Assembly (NCBI GenBank): GCA_031308135.1
Contig: JAHLJT010002630.1
Span: 99,038,918 to 99,102,917 of the forward strand
Reading direction: 5' to 3'
Origin: Acheta domesticus
Taxonomy: Eukaryota > Arthropoda > Insecta > Orthoptera > Gryllidae
DNA length: 64,000 nt
The notes beneath the pieces were generated by a model. The model saw only the letters and a list, made by a program, of their open reading frames with translations, made no database searches and was not told the DNA's origin. Positions 12,462 through 25,614 of this stretch are shown here, piece after piece (positions within the stretch are counted from its first letter, which is position 1; every line of letters starts with the position of its first letter). Both the position numbers and the translations under genes were made by a program.

Positions 12462-13862
12462 TAAAGTAACAAGTGAGTAAGATAAAGAGTTCCATATGTC
12501 AGTAGCAAATCTATGTTACTCATTTCCAATACACGCAGAAATTGAAAGCAAACTATGCAGTTTCTGGACGTAAGATAGGTGTCTATTGTTTCGTTAAATA
12601 TCCGGAACTTGGGAAAAATTTTAAAAAAAGTACACAATTTTGATGTTGACTGAAAAATGCAAATAGTTGATTCTGTTATCCCATAATGCGTGGACCGACG
12701 GAATTCTCATATTCCCTGTGTCACTGCTTACGATACAGCTGGCATCATGCGACAGAAAGGTTCCAAGTGAGGCGATTCCTGCCGTTAAATATTTGCCATT
12801 CACGTTTTACGATATGAAACAGCAAGTTTCGGGCTCGGGACCAGGGCTTCCAGTGTTCAAGGGTTATAAAAAAGGTTCAAGGGTTATAGTTATTAAAAAA
12901 TTATTTAATACTAATTTTTTCAAGAAATGAAATAAAAGACTTTTAGAAAAGTGATGTATAATTAAACTATATGCAAAAAGTGACATGAGGAAGTGATGTG
13001 TCGCTCATCATTGGATTATATTTATAATATGGAATGTTGCTGGTTGATGCGTTTCAGTTTTATATCGTACGATTCAATAAAAAAAATAAAACTACTTTGT
13101 AGTTTTTTTAATGTAATTATAAATCTGTTGTTCTTAATGAATTACACATACAGTTTAATTTTTTTGTTTTAATAATAATATTAAATTGAAACATTAAGAA
13201 ATACTTCAAAATCTTTTTAAAAAATACAAACTACTTTGTGATTTGATAGGATTTTCTTTACAGTTCTGCATTGACATTGTAGGAGCAGATCGGTGAAAGT
13301 ATGAATATGATTTGGAGGGCCTCCAAATCAACCTAGACCCAAGGGCCTAAAAATGCTGTTAAAATGCGTTCGTGGTGCGTTAGGAACTGCGTATCTGCAT
13401 ATAACATTACTCTATGTTATTTTAGAACTCGGAAGACTATTTTTGTTAAAATATTTAGTTTATTGTGGTGTTATACGAAAGTATCTTATTTGTTCATACG
13501 CAATCTACGTGCTTTTTGAAAAATAATTTCGTGAGGGTTTGTTCAAAAACATTTTTTAGAGCTGCAGTTTAAAAGTTATGCTCTAAAAACCTATTTAGGC
13601 ACTCGCTGGCAATTATTTCTATATACTTGTACTCTCTCAGTCATGAATCATGAATTAATTTGCACATACTGGTAGATTTTAGACATTTGTTAGATACATA
13701 ACTATTATATAACTATATTAATAAAGGAGATATCCCTACATACGTTTTATTTTACAATTTTGTACTTTCATAGATTTTATCCTATCACGTCTCATCGTTA
13801 AAATTTGTTCTCCCAACAACCGTCACGTAAAATCAAGAGGCGTATAGGTAACACAATCAACT

Positions 13863-14287
13863 GAAATTGTATTTATTATTTGTTGATCACGACAACCAAT
13901 ATGCACCTTGTAAATTGAAAACTCAAACAGACCGTATTTTTCTTAATTTAGCAACTGGATTTATCCACTTTTTCGTTGGCCATGACACTGTAATAAGAAC
14001 ATTTCTGCCGAAAATTCGCAGTATTTTTGCGCAGCATTAAATAACTTCCTCTCTACTGTGTAAGCGGTAGCGAGAGAGTAAACCCTCTTTTCGAAACCTT
14101 TTCGCCACCGGAGACACGACGAAGAAAATGCAGTAGGACATCGATTATCCAAAATTTCAAATATCCCAATTCAGATTTTCCTTGAATAATTATTTTTAAT
14201 TAGATACGGTATACTATTCATATTCATTTTATTTTGTAATATTGAATACTGAGAATGATCCCAAATATGATCCCCGTATGACAGATT
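13863..14287. other. 425-bp block present only in copy 1
   Basis: Copy 2 joins caatcaact directly to gataaaacattaacg near 28950, where copy 1 has this extra block. No terminal repeats or target duplication are evident, so it could be a deletion in copy 2 rather than an insertion here. Confidence 0.7.
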
Positions 14288-14900
14288 GATAAACATTAAC
14301 GAGATACTGTACTACAACCAATCATCTAACTTCAGTGAACTTTGAGAAATCCTACAATAAATGCACAAGTACTTGGAATGTTTATTATTAGCAGAAAAAC
14401 GGTATTTACCACCTTTACGTGCAAGAGAACTAACGGTACATTGTCAAACAACCTATCGTAATTGCGGAACAGCTGTCACTCACTTGGAATGTTCATTGTT
14501 GGCAGACATCCCACCGCCTTTTTTGTAGTCGACGTTATGCTTGAGTTTTTATTTCTTGGCGTGTGGGGGCGTGTCTTCACGATGGAATATCTCACGGTAT
14601 TTCGCGTCGTTCTCGGTCGTACCGCTAAGAGTCGCATGATCGCCAGCACTGCTCGATAGTCGCGATCGTGCGACTCCCAGCGACTGAGGACGACGCGAAA
14701 TACCCTGAGATATTCCCATCGATATCCCATCCGAATTATCGAATATCCGAACTCTACCTAGTTCGGATAATGGACGTCCCACCGTAAAACAAAACTAAAG
14801 AAACGGAGTAAAGGGGCACTGCCATCGCCTGTGAGTCGTGCGAAGGGGGTGGGGAGCGACGTCAAGGGAGCGAGAGGGTGGGGGAAGGGGTGGGGGAGGG

Positions 14901-15181
14901 GGCGGTGACAAAGGCGGCGGGGGCGGCGAGGCGTGAAGCCAGGTGCCGCGCGCGGGGTACGGAGGGGACCGAACCCCCGTCTCCGTGCAGGGTAAATTTA
15001 GATTTGGGCTCCCCTCGGTTTGGAGCGACAGAGGAGGACCGACCGGCCGGGCCCTTTGGAGTGGCGGCGGGGCGGGCCGGGCCGCTGCCTTGCACCCGAG
15101 TCTGGCCCTTGCCCTTCAGACGGGCGGGCGGGTGGGTGGGCTTTGTGCTTTGCAAGCGCGCTTCTGAGACGTCAGTTTGTT

Positions 15182-15190
<9 letters not shown>
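14901..15190. other. GC-rich segment identical between the two copies
   Basis: All 290 bp match 29575-29864 base for base, while flanks on both sides differ by substitutions and indels every few tens of bases. The segment is CpG-rich, is preceded by a G-rich run (14855-14902) with G-quadruplex potential, and is followed by (GT)n. It stays open for about 95 codons on the plus strand, with an arginine-, alanine- and glycine-rich translation. It could be a CpG-rich promoter or exon, or simply a young identical tract. Confidence 0.4.
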
Positions 15191-15227
<37 letters not shown>

Positions 15228-15293
15228 TGATGGTGTATGCGTGTGTGTGAGTATGCGCACGAGCTCATGGTCACCCACACTCAAACACACACA

Positions 15294-15325
<32 letters not shown>

Positions 15326-15330
15326 CACAT
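15184..15330. repeat. (GT)n and (CA/CACG)n microsatellites
   Basis: A pure GT run at 15184-15227 is followed by a mixed tract and a CA/CACG run at 15284-15328. Copy 2 has a 40-bp non-repetitive interruption in its GT run (29880-29920). Confidence 0.9.
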
Positions 15331-15914
15331 ACTATTTGCCAGTCGTGTCCGTGGCTATTTCTTGGTTTCTAGAATATAAATATCTATTCCTAGTTTAGTG
15401 AAAACAGGCATCTGAAGATCACGCCACTTCATAAAAATAGAAGACATCTCTTTGATGGATATAAATGGTATTTTAATATCTGTAAATGTCATATTTTTTA
15501 ACCTTAACTGTCGTTTAAAAGTAGCGACAAATATTTAGAAAAAGTGGGGTACTTTATTAATTATTCTGTATTTCCTAGTTTTTAGCCTATAAGTACAATT
15601 ATGTGTATCCCATAAAAAATCCGTGTCATCAGATAAACTGTGTCATCAGATCACTTTATAAAAATATTTCTTTGGCGAAAATAAACAATATCTGAAATAT
15701 TTTTTATTGCCTGAATCATTTTTGAAATCACGTTTTCAAAAAAGTCCACAACGAATCTATAGGAGTTAAGAAATATTTTGACGGAGACCGCTTGCAAGTT
15801 TTTGTATTTCTTTGCTATCAGATTCCAATATAAAGCACGATAAAAAAGGTTTTTATGTTCTTTAGGAAACCAACTGCCGATATATTGTAATAATTAAAAT
15901 TGAATTGAATTGAA

Positions 15915-16395
15915 TTGCCTTATTTTACGTGGCGAGCCTCAGGTCATGAGGTCTGCTCTTCCGTCTGACCACGCAAATTTCGCTACGCTCCTTACCCAGC
16001 GATATTCTTCTCCCACTGTGTGGAGATCATGTGCCGACATATACGTCTTGCGCTGTTTTCCGCACCAGATATCTCCCACCAACAGCGCACCGCTTCTGCC
16101 GGGACAAGCTCTGAACTCCCGACCGGCCTCCCGGCATGTGTGGTAGTGTAGTGCATGTTAGTGTAAGTGTGTAAGTAAGGGGTGTGCGACAAGGAGGAGG
16201 AAGAATGATCGCGCGGTCGTGGCCCGTTTGATAGGGTACTGCTCCGGCATTCATCTGGTTTGGATCGGAGAAATTGTGGCAACCTACCGATCAGGGCAGC
16301 CGGCCGCTAGAATTCTCCTCCAGACCGCGGCCCAGCTATCGCCCAGAATACGGCCCAGCTATCCACCAACTGCACAAAAGGGGGCGAGTAAAGCT
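15915..16395 (-). mobile_element. SINE family A relative with (CAATT)n tail
   Basis: On the minus strand the body (ccggctgccctgatcgg, tgaatgccggagcagtaccc, catgccgggaggccggtcgg) is recognisable. The tRNA head has been replaced by unrelated sequence. The 3' end differs from other copies and finishes in caattcaattcaattcaatt, a simple-repeat tail. The counterpart is at 30607-31095. Confidence 0.6.
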
Positions 16396-16462
16396 GGCTG
16401 TTCCGAATAAAAGATCCTCAAGCCTCAAGGTTTATGAGCTACATTCAAATCACCTATGTTGT

Positions 16463-16545
16463 CTTCTTCTTTACAAAATGGAAAACCTTCTTTACAAAAT
16501 GGAAATCGCCGTCTTTCTTTACAAAATGGAAAACGGAACGTAGTG
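16463..16545. repeat. Three-unit tandem repeat (copy 1 only)
   Basis: The unit cttctttacaaaatggaaa occurs three times. Copy 2 has one unit near 31160. Confidence 0.9.
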
Positions 16546-16599
16546 TAACAGGCGTGGTCTGGCCGACGAGCAGACTTGATGGCCTGAACATCGCTTCGT

Positions 16600-16689
16600 A
16601 AAACTGGTGGTGCTACCAAATCACATACTTTCTCGCATTGTTCGTAAATGTTCCGCAATATTATACTATTACATAAACCAGCAAAAGTG
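16600..16689 (-). mobile_element. SINE family C, cut by the assembly gap
   Basis: It matches the 3' part of the SINE copies at 31245-31425 and 31574-31745 (ctaccaaatcacatac..ccgcaatatta..cagcaaaagtg). The tRNA-like head would lie beyond the Ns. Confidence 0.6.
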
Positions 16690-16789
16690 NNNNNNNNNNN
16701 NNNNNNNNNNNNNNNNNNNNNNNNNNNNNNNNNNNNNNNNNNNNNNNNNNNNNNNNNNNNNNNNNNNNNNNNNNNNNNNNNNNNNNNNN
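16690..16789. other. Assembly gap, exactly 100 N
   Basis: A run of 100 Ns is the conventional placeholder for a gap of unknown size between contigs. The sequence to its right repeats 2031 onward. Confidence 0.98.
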
Positions 16790-16865
16790 TCTGGTATAGC
16801 GGCTGCTTTTGCCGTCACTAAGGATAGTCGCAAAATGAGACGCAGGCCGTGACGTGAGGCAGGGT

Positions 16866-16959
16866 GACTCGTGGTTTCTGATAACTACTGTTTATTGGAC
16901 CTGCGCACGAGCGCGCGAGAGCGTGACCAATAAGCAGTAGTTATCAGAAACGACGAGTC
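16866..16959. repeat. Inverted repeat, copy 2 counterpart
   Basis: It has the same arms and loop as 2108-2201. Confidence 0.8.
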
Positions 16960-17121
16960 CCCTCTCCGCCTCCTCTCCGCCTCCTCTCCGCCCCCTCTCC
17001 GGTACCCTCTCCGCCCTTCTTCAGTATTCTTTGCCATTCTCCGCCGTTCTACGCCATTCTTCGCCCTTTTTTTCGCCCTTTCGGCAACGCGTCGCTAGTT
17101 ATGCTCTCACGGACAAGGCCC

Positions 17122-17730
17122 CGCGACGAAATGGACTTGCGGATGGCGAAATCCTGCACATGCAACAACACCAGTGTTGCCACGATACGTAATGTCTCAA
17201 AATTTAAGGATTGTTTTTCGATTCATGGGATACTGTAATTGCTTGGTAATTATCGAGTTGTTTCGGAATAGGTCTCTATCGCATTTAAAAGCTGGAAAAT
17301 TTTGTTATCACCTTTGGTGAAAACTTTCAATATAAATTGAAATTACTAATTGGCTACAAATTGTCTGAAAAAACCAATTTCTATACCACAGATAAATTTT
17401 TGAAATTAAAGGAGACCCTACGATGAAAGCCCATCGCGAAATTGAGCTGCGGTTGGCGCAATCTGCACATGCAAACAACGCCAGTGTTGCCACGATACGT
17501 AATGTATTTCAAAATTAAGGTCTGTTTTTCGTTTCATGGGATACTGTAATTGCTTTGTAATTTATCGAGTGGTATTGGAATACGTTTCTCTTGCACTTAA
17601 AAGCACGAAAATTTTATTACAACCATTTGGGAACACTTACAAAGCAAATTGATGTTACTAATTGGCTATAAATTGTATAACAAAACGATTTATATACCAC
17701 TGATGAATTTGGAAATTAAAGAAGAGAAAT
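17122..17730. repeat. 309-bp tandem pair, copy 2 counterpart
   Basis: It has the same two divergent units as 2362-2970, differing mainly by single-base indels. Confidence 0.75.
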
Positions 17731-19078
17731 TATGAGTTTTTTGATTGACTTCTTAAAAGTAACATTTCCATCTAATTTATTTTTCGTTTTTTTCAAATGG
17801 CCTTTTTTATAAACAAAGGCAACCGATATACTCAATTAATATATTTTGTAATTGAATACTAATTGTTACCCATCATTAGCGCGTTATTTCTTCAATCAAG
17901 TCAATCAAGATAATCGCATTAATTTTAATAGATTTTTCCACTTTAAACGATATTCCGCTCCAGAAATTTCTCCTCTCGTGTTTTTCGTTCATCATTAATT
18001 TGCGTTGATTTGTAAATTTCTCATTATGGGAGAGATCGTGAGTTTGAGATCAATTTTGCACGGAACAAAATCATTTGCAAGGTCCAGAAACTCTTTACCT
18101 GCTGTGTCCGTACGGAAGAAATCGTTTTTCTCATCATGTTTGCCATCAGCTTTGAGGAACCTTTGAAGGGTTAAGATATTTAAATCTCAATGAGGGACAT
18201 GTGGAGCATGAAATGAACCCCATCGTATAAGTAGTATCATCATCATAATCATCAAAGTCTAAAGGTTAGTCTTGTTAATTAAACTATGACTCTCGCCTCT
18301 CCACAGTCCGAATAAATTTGCGTATCATTTGCAATATACCACAACGATTATGGACTTCATTAGGAAAATTCTGGGATGTTCTCGTGATACTTCCCCTCAA
18401 GTATTATTTATAAAAGGTGATTTATAGAATGTGCCCTAAAAGCTTTGCATCTCTTTTCACCTGTTTCTGGGAATATTTTACTTTCTTTCTCCGTGTGGCA
18501 TTCAATATGTAATGTATGTATTCGTGATATAATTTACAAAAATTTCCATAATGATTTTGGTAAAAGTAATTAACCAACATGAGAAAATCAGGTTCTGATG
18601 GTCGTATTATTTACTACCGTGAAGAAATGAAAGATTTTAAATGAAAATTAATTGTAAATGGAGAAGAATTTTCGGTGAAGTACTCTTCACAAAAGTAATA
18701 TTCAGATTACACAAAAGTTTCTTAAGAATGTTCTTAGTGTTCCATGGACTTTTGAAACCTATTTTGCCGTATCATAAAATATATGTTCGCGGAGAATACA
18801 TACATGAAAAGTTAGTTTGAATATGTTCGTCGAGTACCCAGTAGAAAATTATGTTTTTAAAATTCATTGCATTTTTTCCTCTCAATGTATTCATTGAATT
18901 TTAAATATCATAATCGACGCAAAAAAATTGAGACAAAGTCATTATTTTCTTTAAATATATTATGCAACGGTAGTGAGGACAAAATGTAACCCACTGAGAC
19001 TGAAGGAAAGACTGAGATGAAAATTGAACTTCATCGCTGTACGACTTGGAAACTCATGAAGCTATCAAACACTGTGGC

Positions 19079-19587
19079 CAGAGTCTACAGATGTTGGGCA
19101 AGCTCTTTCCCCACCGCTAATACGTATTGTCCCCAAATAAAATCTCCAGTGAAAGAAAATTCCCCAACTTTGAAACGAAAAATATTCTCCAAAATATGGA
19201 ACACGAGCTGTCGCTGATAATTCCACTGACTGCCCACTTACATTCAAATCAACCAATCATCGTCCTTTGAGCTACTCGATGCCCTACATCCATGGAGACA
19301 TTCCTAGCTTCACGCCCATATCTTCCTTTTTCTGAAGTTTTTCCTTTATCTATGCCTGCCGATTATTTTTCTCTCTTTGTTACAGAAAAATGAGAGTGAA
19401 AACGCCTATTTTTTTTCTTTTTTATTCATAATAATTGAGAGAATAACAATTCTATCACAACTCCGGATGAAAATTATTTCACCAAAAGTCCCCAAACACT
19501 TCCCCGTCCATTTATGTTACCCATTCTTACCCAACAAAGAAACAAAATCCCCATTTCGGAGGAAAATTCCCCAATCTGGGAACCCTG
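19079..19587. mobile_element. hAT-type element, copy 2 counterpart
   Basis: It is the same insertion as 4321-4832, with the same ACTGTGGC duplication at 19071-19078 and 19588-19595, so it predates the separation of the copies. Confidence 0.8.
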
Positions 19588-19633
19588 ACTGTGGCGTACA
19601 TGAGTTTAGACAGAGTTAAAGGCAAAAGAGAAC

Positions 19634-20204
19634 ATATTGCGGCGTCATGGCCGGGGCCATAACAGAAAAAACCCAGACGTGAACGGTTGTAAAATTTGAA
19701 TATTTAATCTTAATGTGCACCGACACCTGAAATTGCTATTTACAAAGGATTTTCTCACCGACCGTTACTAGAAAGAAACTTTACCGGTCACCACTACCGC
19801 TTGCCTAACGTGACGACGTATGCGCACCGGCTTCCTCCCCTTGCCTCTGTAGCCAGCACATCGGCGTGCCTCGAGCCGCACCACCCACGACGACCTACGG
19901 ACGAGCCCCAGAACAGAAGAAGAAAGTGTTTCCGTCCGAGCCGTCTTATATACCTTCGGCCAGCCTGCCGGCCAGAATTTCCACGGGGTTCCCAAACGTG
20001 CCCCCATGGCAGCGCACGTCCGGCTGTTTCCTCGTCGACCAAATATAGACCAATATAATATATTTTGTCTTACGAAGCGTCCCTTCAGCACGCGCCTGCA
20101 ACTATTTCCCATTGTGCACGCTGAAATTGTATATTTCCCATGTGCACACTGAAATGCTCGCCTAATTTGCTACAAGGCGACTGTTATGACGCCACAATAT
20201 AACA
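19634..20204 (-). mobile_element. Solo-LTR-like module, copy 2 counterpart
   Basis: It has the same layout as 4880-5542 but a single 90-bp unit. The minus-strand polyadenylation word is changed to AATTAA here (plus strand aatatttaatcttaat), so the signal is weaker than in copy 1. Confidence 0.35.
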
Positions 20205-21289
20205 CGGAGTCAAAATTTCAGGAAGATCGTCCCTTTTGATGTATACTTCGATTTAAACATAGCAGCACTTCCAGATCACGACATGGAAGACGAGCGGGCA
20301 CTGTCATCTAATCGGGATGTTCACTAGAATTATTTTTTTGTATTGGACCTCTCCAGCGGACACACGAAGTCTCAAACGGAAGTAGTTATTGGAAAATGAT
20401 TATCCTGACGATGCAATTTACCGCGCTGGCGAGTTCTGAGAGTTGCATCTGTAAAGCCCGAAAGTTGATATTTTTGATACTAAATTGTCCTTTTCTCAGC
20501 TTACATTTGTAGTGGCAAACTGAAATTTTCAGGAATTGTTAACAAAGGTCTCCTACATTTACTGAAACAATTATTTTCTAATTACCTTAGTATTATACAT
20601 TCTACAGAACCTTATTTGCGGATAATCAATAAATTTCGCAAATTTCGAGTATTTTCAATATCCCCTCCCCCTGTAACACGCGCTTAAGCGTACTTACAGC
20701 GAAAAAAAACGTTTTTGTGTTTTAAATTAAGAAAATAATCATTTAATGGCATTTATTTTATTTCTTTGCTTCTGATACGAACTTTGCGTAACGATTGGTT
20801 AAAACATTGACTCGTAGATGCCTTCAGTTCATAAATAGACTAATAAATTGATTAAAATCATTTTTTTCTATAAAAATGCTCACCAAAAATTTCAATTTTT
20901 TATAAAAATTCACCTAATTCATAAACTTCCAGAAGGAGTTTTAGATAGTGCTACTTGTGAAACGTGGACAATTTCATATGCTTTTGAGTGCTCCAACCGA
21001 CAAATGTCTAGGATTGGATTTACGACCTGGCGGGCCGATTTTGTAATTATGCTTTTTACGATTTCCGTGTCTTAAACAATATAATTTAATTTTCGCTCAC
21101 GATAGACGTTCAGACGTTATAGCTAGCGGTGGCCATAAACTTGCCTGAACAAAGTGCGCATGCGTAGCGGATATGTCGCCATGTTTTACTTTATTTTTTT
21201 TTCTTTCTTTCGTTATTTAAGGTCGCATCAACTATTAGGTCATTCGACACCCATATTGGATTATTTAATGTTATGATATGAGAATGAAA

Positions 21290-21425
21290 CTATATGGTGA
21301 TGACAGGGGGTGAAAGAACGAACACATACAACCACGCCCGAGGCGGGACTCGAACCAGCGACCCCACGGTCCGAGATCAGTACGACACTACTGTTTTAGC
21401 TATCGCGGTCACGGGGGTGACATTT
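21290..21425 (-). mobile_element. SINE family B, copy 2 counterpart
   Basis: The B box GGTTCGAGTCC is intact (complement of 21346-21356). The A-box region (21396-21411) has changed bases and the spacer is longer than at 6645-6765. Confidence 0.6.
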
Positions 21426-23619
21426 TACTTTTATTTTCCGATGAGATCATATTTTTCACCAAATAAAACTTTGGAGAAAGACTGAAGTTATACTTTCACT
21501 CGAACACACCTTGAGGATGAAATTAAGTGTTAATCGAAGCGAAGTAATTAAGTCCCTTCATATAGCTCATGTATTGAAAATTAAGATATTACTGGGAACT
21601 TGAACACATTTTCTAGTTTGTTAATGAACTTGTATCCATGTTCCTGGGCTTTCGTTACATCAGCAACAACACCAATATATTTCAGGAAAGTTTTAATTTA
21701 GATTTCTTTTTAATTCTGCAATTAAATATCATTACTTGATGGCACAATATCTTAACTTTACATGCATTAAGCTTACATTGACTAACAATAAATTACAAGA
21801 GGGTAGTTAATTTAAAAAACAATAATTAAGAATAATAGTACATAATTGCACAACGCAAGCCTTGTTTATGTGCAGTTCCGTAGGGAGTAAGTCTTTAAAA
21901 GAGAATGATACATTAAATCATCAGAAACATTGTATTATGAATATTACGAGATCTCGTTCCTCAGTATTATTTCAATATTATGTATCTATATTTCATTATT
22001 TAAATATTCTAATTCTAAACCACATTTCTTTAACATTAACGTACATAGTATTATTCCACGATGTCTATTGCTTTGCTTTTAAATATTTTTTTTTGTTTTG
22101 CGACACACTAAACATTATTTATGATATTACATATATTCTATAAACAAAACTTATAGCTTAAAAATAGTTATGAACATATTTATAACATTCCAGTGAACGT
22201 AAATTGCTATAAATGCAATAAAAGCACTTAGTTTATGATAAATGTTCTCATTCTATCAATTGCATAAAATATTCTCAATCAATTGTAGGTACCTCTTGTT
22301 CCCTTCTATTATTCACAAGAAATTTAATCACTTTTCAAACACACAAGGGAAATCGAAAATCAATCTTTATTCTGTCTCCCACTAGAATGATTGTGATACT
22401 GTTAACTACATGTAATTATCGTGACTGGAAAATGTCAAAAGTGCCATGAACTACAAATTCTACATTTTTTGTGTGACGTGTCACACACAATGCAAACAAT
22501 AGCATTTAAAAGTCATTCTTAATTTCCATATTAAGCCTGTAATATATATTTTTCTTATTCTTCGTCACTTGTTATGTATATCATCTTGTACTTGATAGCA
22601 ATGTAACACCCTTGTCAATACACACTATTCTTATTTCACTTGGTTATCGAGCAAAGAGGTACGCCGTTTATTCATTCTCATAGAATATCAAGTAATTAGT
22701 AATTTCAAATACAGCTGCAGATTCTACAGCTTTGAACAGGTGGAGTAGAATCGAGAAGCGTCGAAACTAGCAAAAATGTAATAAAATAGTCAAGAAGATC
22801 TCACCCTGTAGAATACGACGTGATAAACGTTTGTTTTTTTTTTTTGCCTTTCGCCTCAAACTTTTAGTTTTTAAGGTCCTATAATGCTTCGTTTATGAGT
22901 TATTTAACGATATAGATTAAAAAATCGAGACGTTCATCGCGGGTTGCATTTTACATGAATATTTAGACGCGTTTTTAAACAAATATCCCATATTTTAAAG
23001 TCAAAGTGGATTTCGTCACATCTCCGTGAAATTCTTTCTTTAGAGACCTCATTTGTTAAGATTGGTTGCGTGTGAGATCCGCGAAGGGAAGGTATACTAC
23101 GGAAATAATATAGGAGACGATTTTCTAGCAAAGGAAAATTGTCGTTCGGAAACACACGCAGCAAAAATCCACATTTTCTGTGAGGCATGTCACAGAGGAA
23201 GCTCAGAGAAATTAAACGCTTAATTTGCCAGCGTTCCGTTCACCCACGGGCTAATCCGCTGCAAATGAAACTGGCAAATGTTTTCCGGAGCTCTCGGGCG
23301 TCCATTTCAAAACAGAAGCGAAGCGAAAAGCTGTCAAAACGTCACAAAACTGCGATTACGCAAGGATTTCTTGCAACAGGAAATCTCCCAATAGCTTTCT
23401 CATGTCAACTGGGTCTTTTCACTTGCCACAAAAGCGTAGTAGAATATACGTAGGGCAAAGGGTTATGGGAATACAAAAGTTAAACACTACCAAAGATGCA
23501 TATGCAGATATTGAAAGTATAATCTTTCCTAGACGATTTAATAAGCTAGAAGCACGTTATTTTATGAATAAAATGTTTGTCAGCTACATGAATACATGTA
23601 ATAAATTTATAGTACTGTA

Positions 23620-24081
23620 CAGTTTCTGGGTTGATGGCCCCCATCTCGATCAGGTTTTTCGTCCAGTTTCCCTGATCCTTGAGCAAATGCTGAGATGGTC
23701 CCTTGTTTTACTTCTGGACATAAATGTAACTTCATTATTTATGCACGTCTTTTGAATTTCAGTGGGTAATATAGTTATTCAAATTATCGTTTTCCATATT
23801 ATCGCGGCAAAAAGTATTATTCTTTCATAAAGAACATGAGGGTTCAGGGCAGGAATTTATAGCTAATTTACCTTTGAAAATATATTCTATTATATAAGAG
23901 CGAATATTTTTGTCAATAAAACTCGAAAAAAACCTCTCTTTTCTGTATTTAAAATTCGACTAGAATATGGTTTAGGATAGAGATCACAGAATTATGAAAA
24001 CGTGCACAAAATTCACTTCTCTCCATAGCTCGTCACACAACAGTTTTTAACTGTTTTGACGTAAATAAATAAATAAATAAA
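23620..24081 (+). mobile_element. 462-bp insertion ending in (AAAT)n, copy 2 only
   Basis: Copy 1 reads actgta directly into tattcaaaacc near 8938, and copy 2 has 462 bp in between. The insertion finishes in gtaaataaataaataaataa, a simple-repeat tail like those of some non-LTR retrotransposons or SINEs. No target duplication is visible. It has no B box, so a 5'-truncated LINE 3' end is the favoured reading (inference). Confidence 0.55.
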
Positions 24082-25065
24082 TATTCAAAACCTGTAATCG
24101 AATAACAACAATATTAGTTTACTAGTTCCCTTTAGTAGTAATACTAGTTCAGTATTTAGAACATTTTATTTTCGAGCTTACGATTATTAGAAAATACTTA
24201 ATCAAAATGAAAAAAAATACATATGTTTAATTAAAAAGTAAGTTATTTCACTATTCCGATCTAAGTAATATTCAATACACATACCTCAAACGAAACAGAA
24301 TTTAATTTTAAATACTTTATTGGTGGAAATAAGCAATTCTCTCATTTAAAAAATTGTGGACGTACCTAAAATAATGTAAGAAATATTCTTTTCACATTCT
24401 TATAAAACAAATTCCAGTCCTATTCATTAAGTATTTTGTCAATGGTTAAAAGGTGGTATAAAATAATGCATCGGTTTAAAATGAGATGTGGGTACCATGT
24501 AACTCACGAAGTTACAAATTATTTTGACATTACCGACATATCTGGACGGCAAAGAAGTTTTATATTGTATAAAAGTTCTTCTACATTTGCATTTTATGTG
24601 ATATTATTACACTTCTGAAATTTTAATGACGCTTTACTGGTAACAAGTAATCTCAGATTAATTTCAGTATTTTTCTATATGGACATCAATGGTGCAAATA
24701 TATCCATACAGTACATAATGGAATACAGTACATCCATACAGTATATTCATATACCATATATTCGTGGCTCATTGATACAAAACGTGAGATGCGAATAAAA
24801 AAAGGACAACAGCTGAAAACAAAAGCTCTCACTCCATTTGTTTAGCTTCTCTTCACATCAATGAATAGAGATAAAAATATACAACTTCACTGACGTAGTA
24901 GTCCGCTTCAGAGGTTCTCGTACGGCAAAGCACCGACACCGAACATTTGAGATGTGAAATCGAAAGAACATCGCAGTAGCGACTAAAAAAAGACCAAGGT
25001 GTGGCCACCTAGGAATAATCTTTTTCTGAACCTACAAATGGTGCACCAGAAAAAAATTAGGTATT

Positions 25066-25494
25066 GGTGTCACCCGGGGCAAAACGAATGATAATTAAAT
25101 ATAAAATTATCTAAATTAAATATGTAATATATCCCCCATAAATTAAATATAAAAATATCTCTTACAGAATAGTGTATACATTATTTATTTAAAATACAAG
25201 TAAATTTGTACATGACATTTATTAAAATAATACGTTAAAAAACTATGTAATTAAAAATAATTGAAATATATTTTAAAATAAATAATCTAAAATGAAGAAT
25301 AAGGAATTAACAAATGCATGTTTTTTATAAAAACAATTTTCCAGATTTAAGACAGCAAAATTATTTATAATTTCATCAAAATCTATGCTATACTCCATGC
25401 AAAATCTCTAAAAGTTTCTAATTGGTGTCACCTCTAAAATGGTGACACCCGGGGCGAACCGCCCCCTCTGCCCCTCCTTAACTACGCCACTGTG
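25066..25494 (-). mobile_element. Possible DNA-transposon remnant, copy 2 counterpart
   Basis: It is the same as 9919-10362. The terminus is better kept here, reading CAGTGGCGTAGTTAAGG on the minus strand. Confidence 0.35.
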
Positions 25495-25614
25495 TCTAAT
25501 ATTGTAGTCAAGTTTGTAATCCAAGGGCAGAGAAAGATTTGGGACAGAAAAAAACAATATACACGAACAAAATTAAGCATTCATATTTGTAGAATGGACT
25601 TTCAAGACCTAGGG

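Larger units (their letters stand above)
2031..16689. repeat. 14.6-kb duplicated block, copy 1 (to contig end)
   Basis: From tctggt at 2031 onward the sequence matches 16790-31334 in order and orientation up to the run of Ns at 16690. Every element inside occurs at the matching place in copy 2, apart from a few indels. Copy 1 alone has the foldback element at 12184-12461, a 425-bp block at 13863-14287 and a tandem duplication at 4905-5085. It ends inside a SINE that continues in copy 2 past 31334. Confidence 0.95.

Noticed and set aside
14878..15372. 164-codon ORF over the GC-rich segment
   Set aside because: Three frames are open because the segment is GC-rich, and the C-terminal part is translated GT/CA repeat. 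The segment is listed as a GC-rich feature instead.
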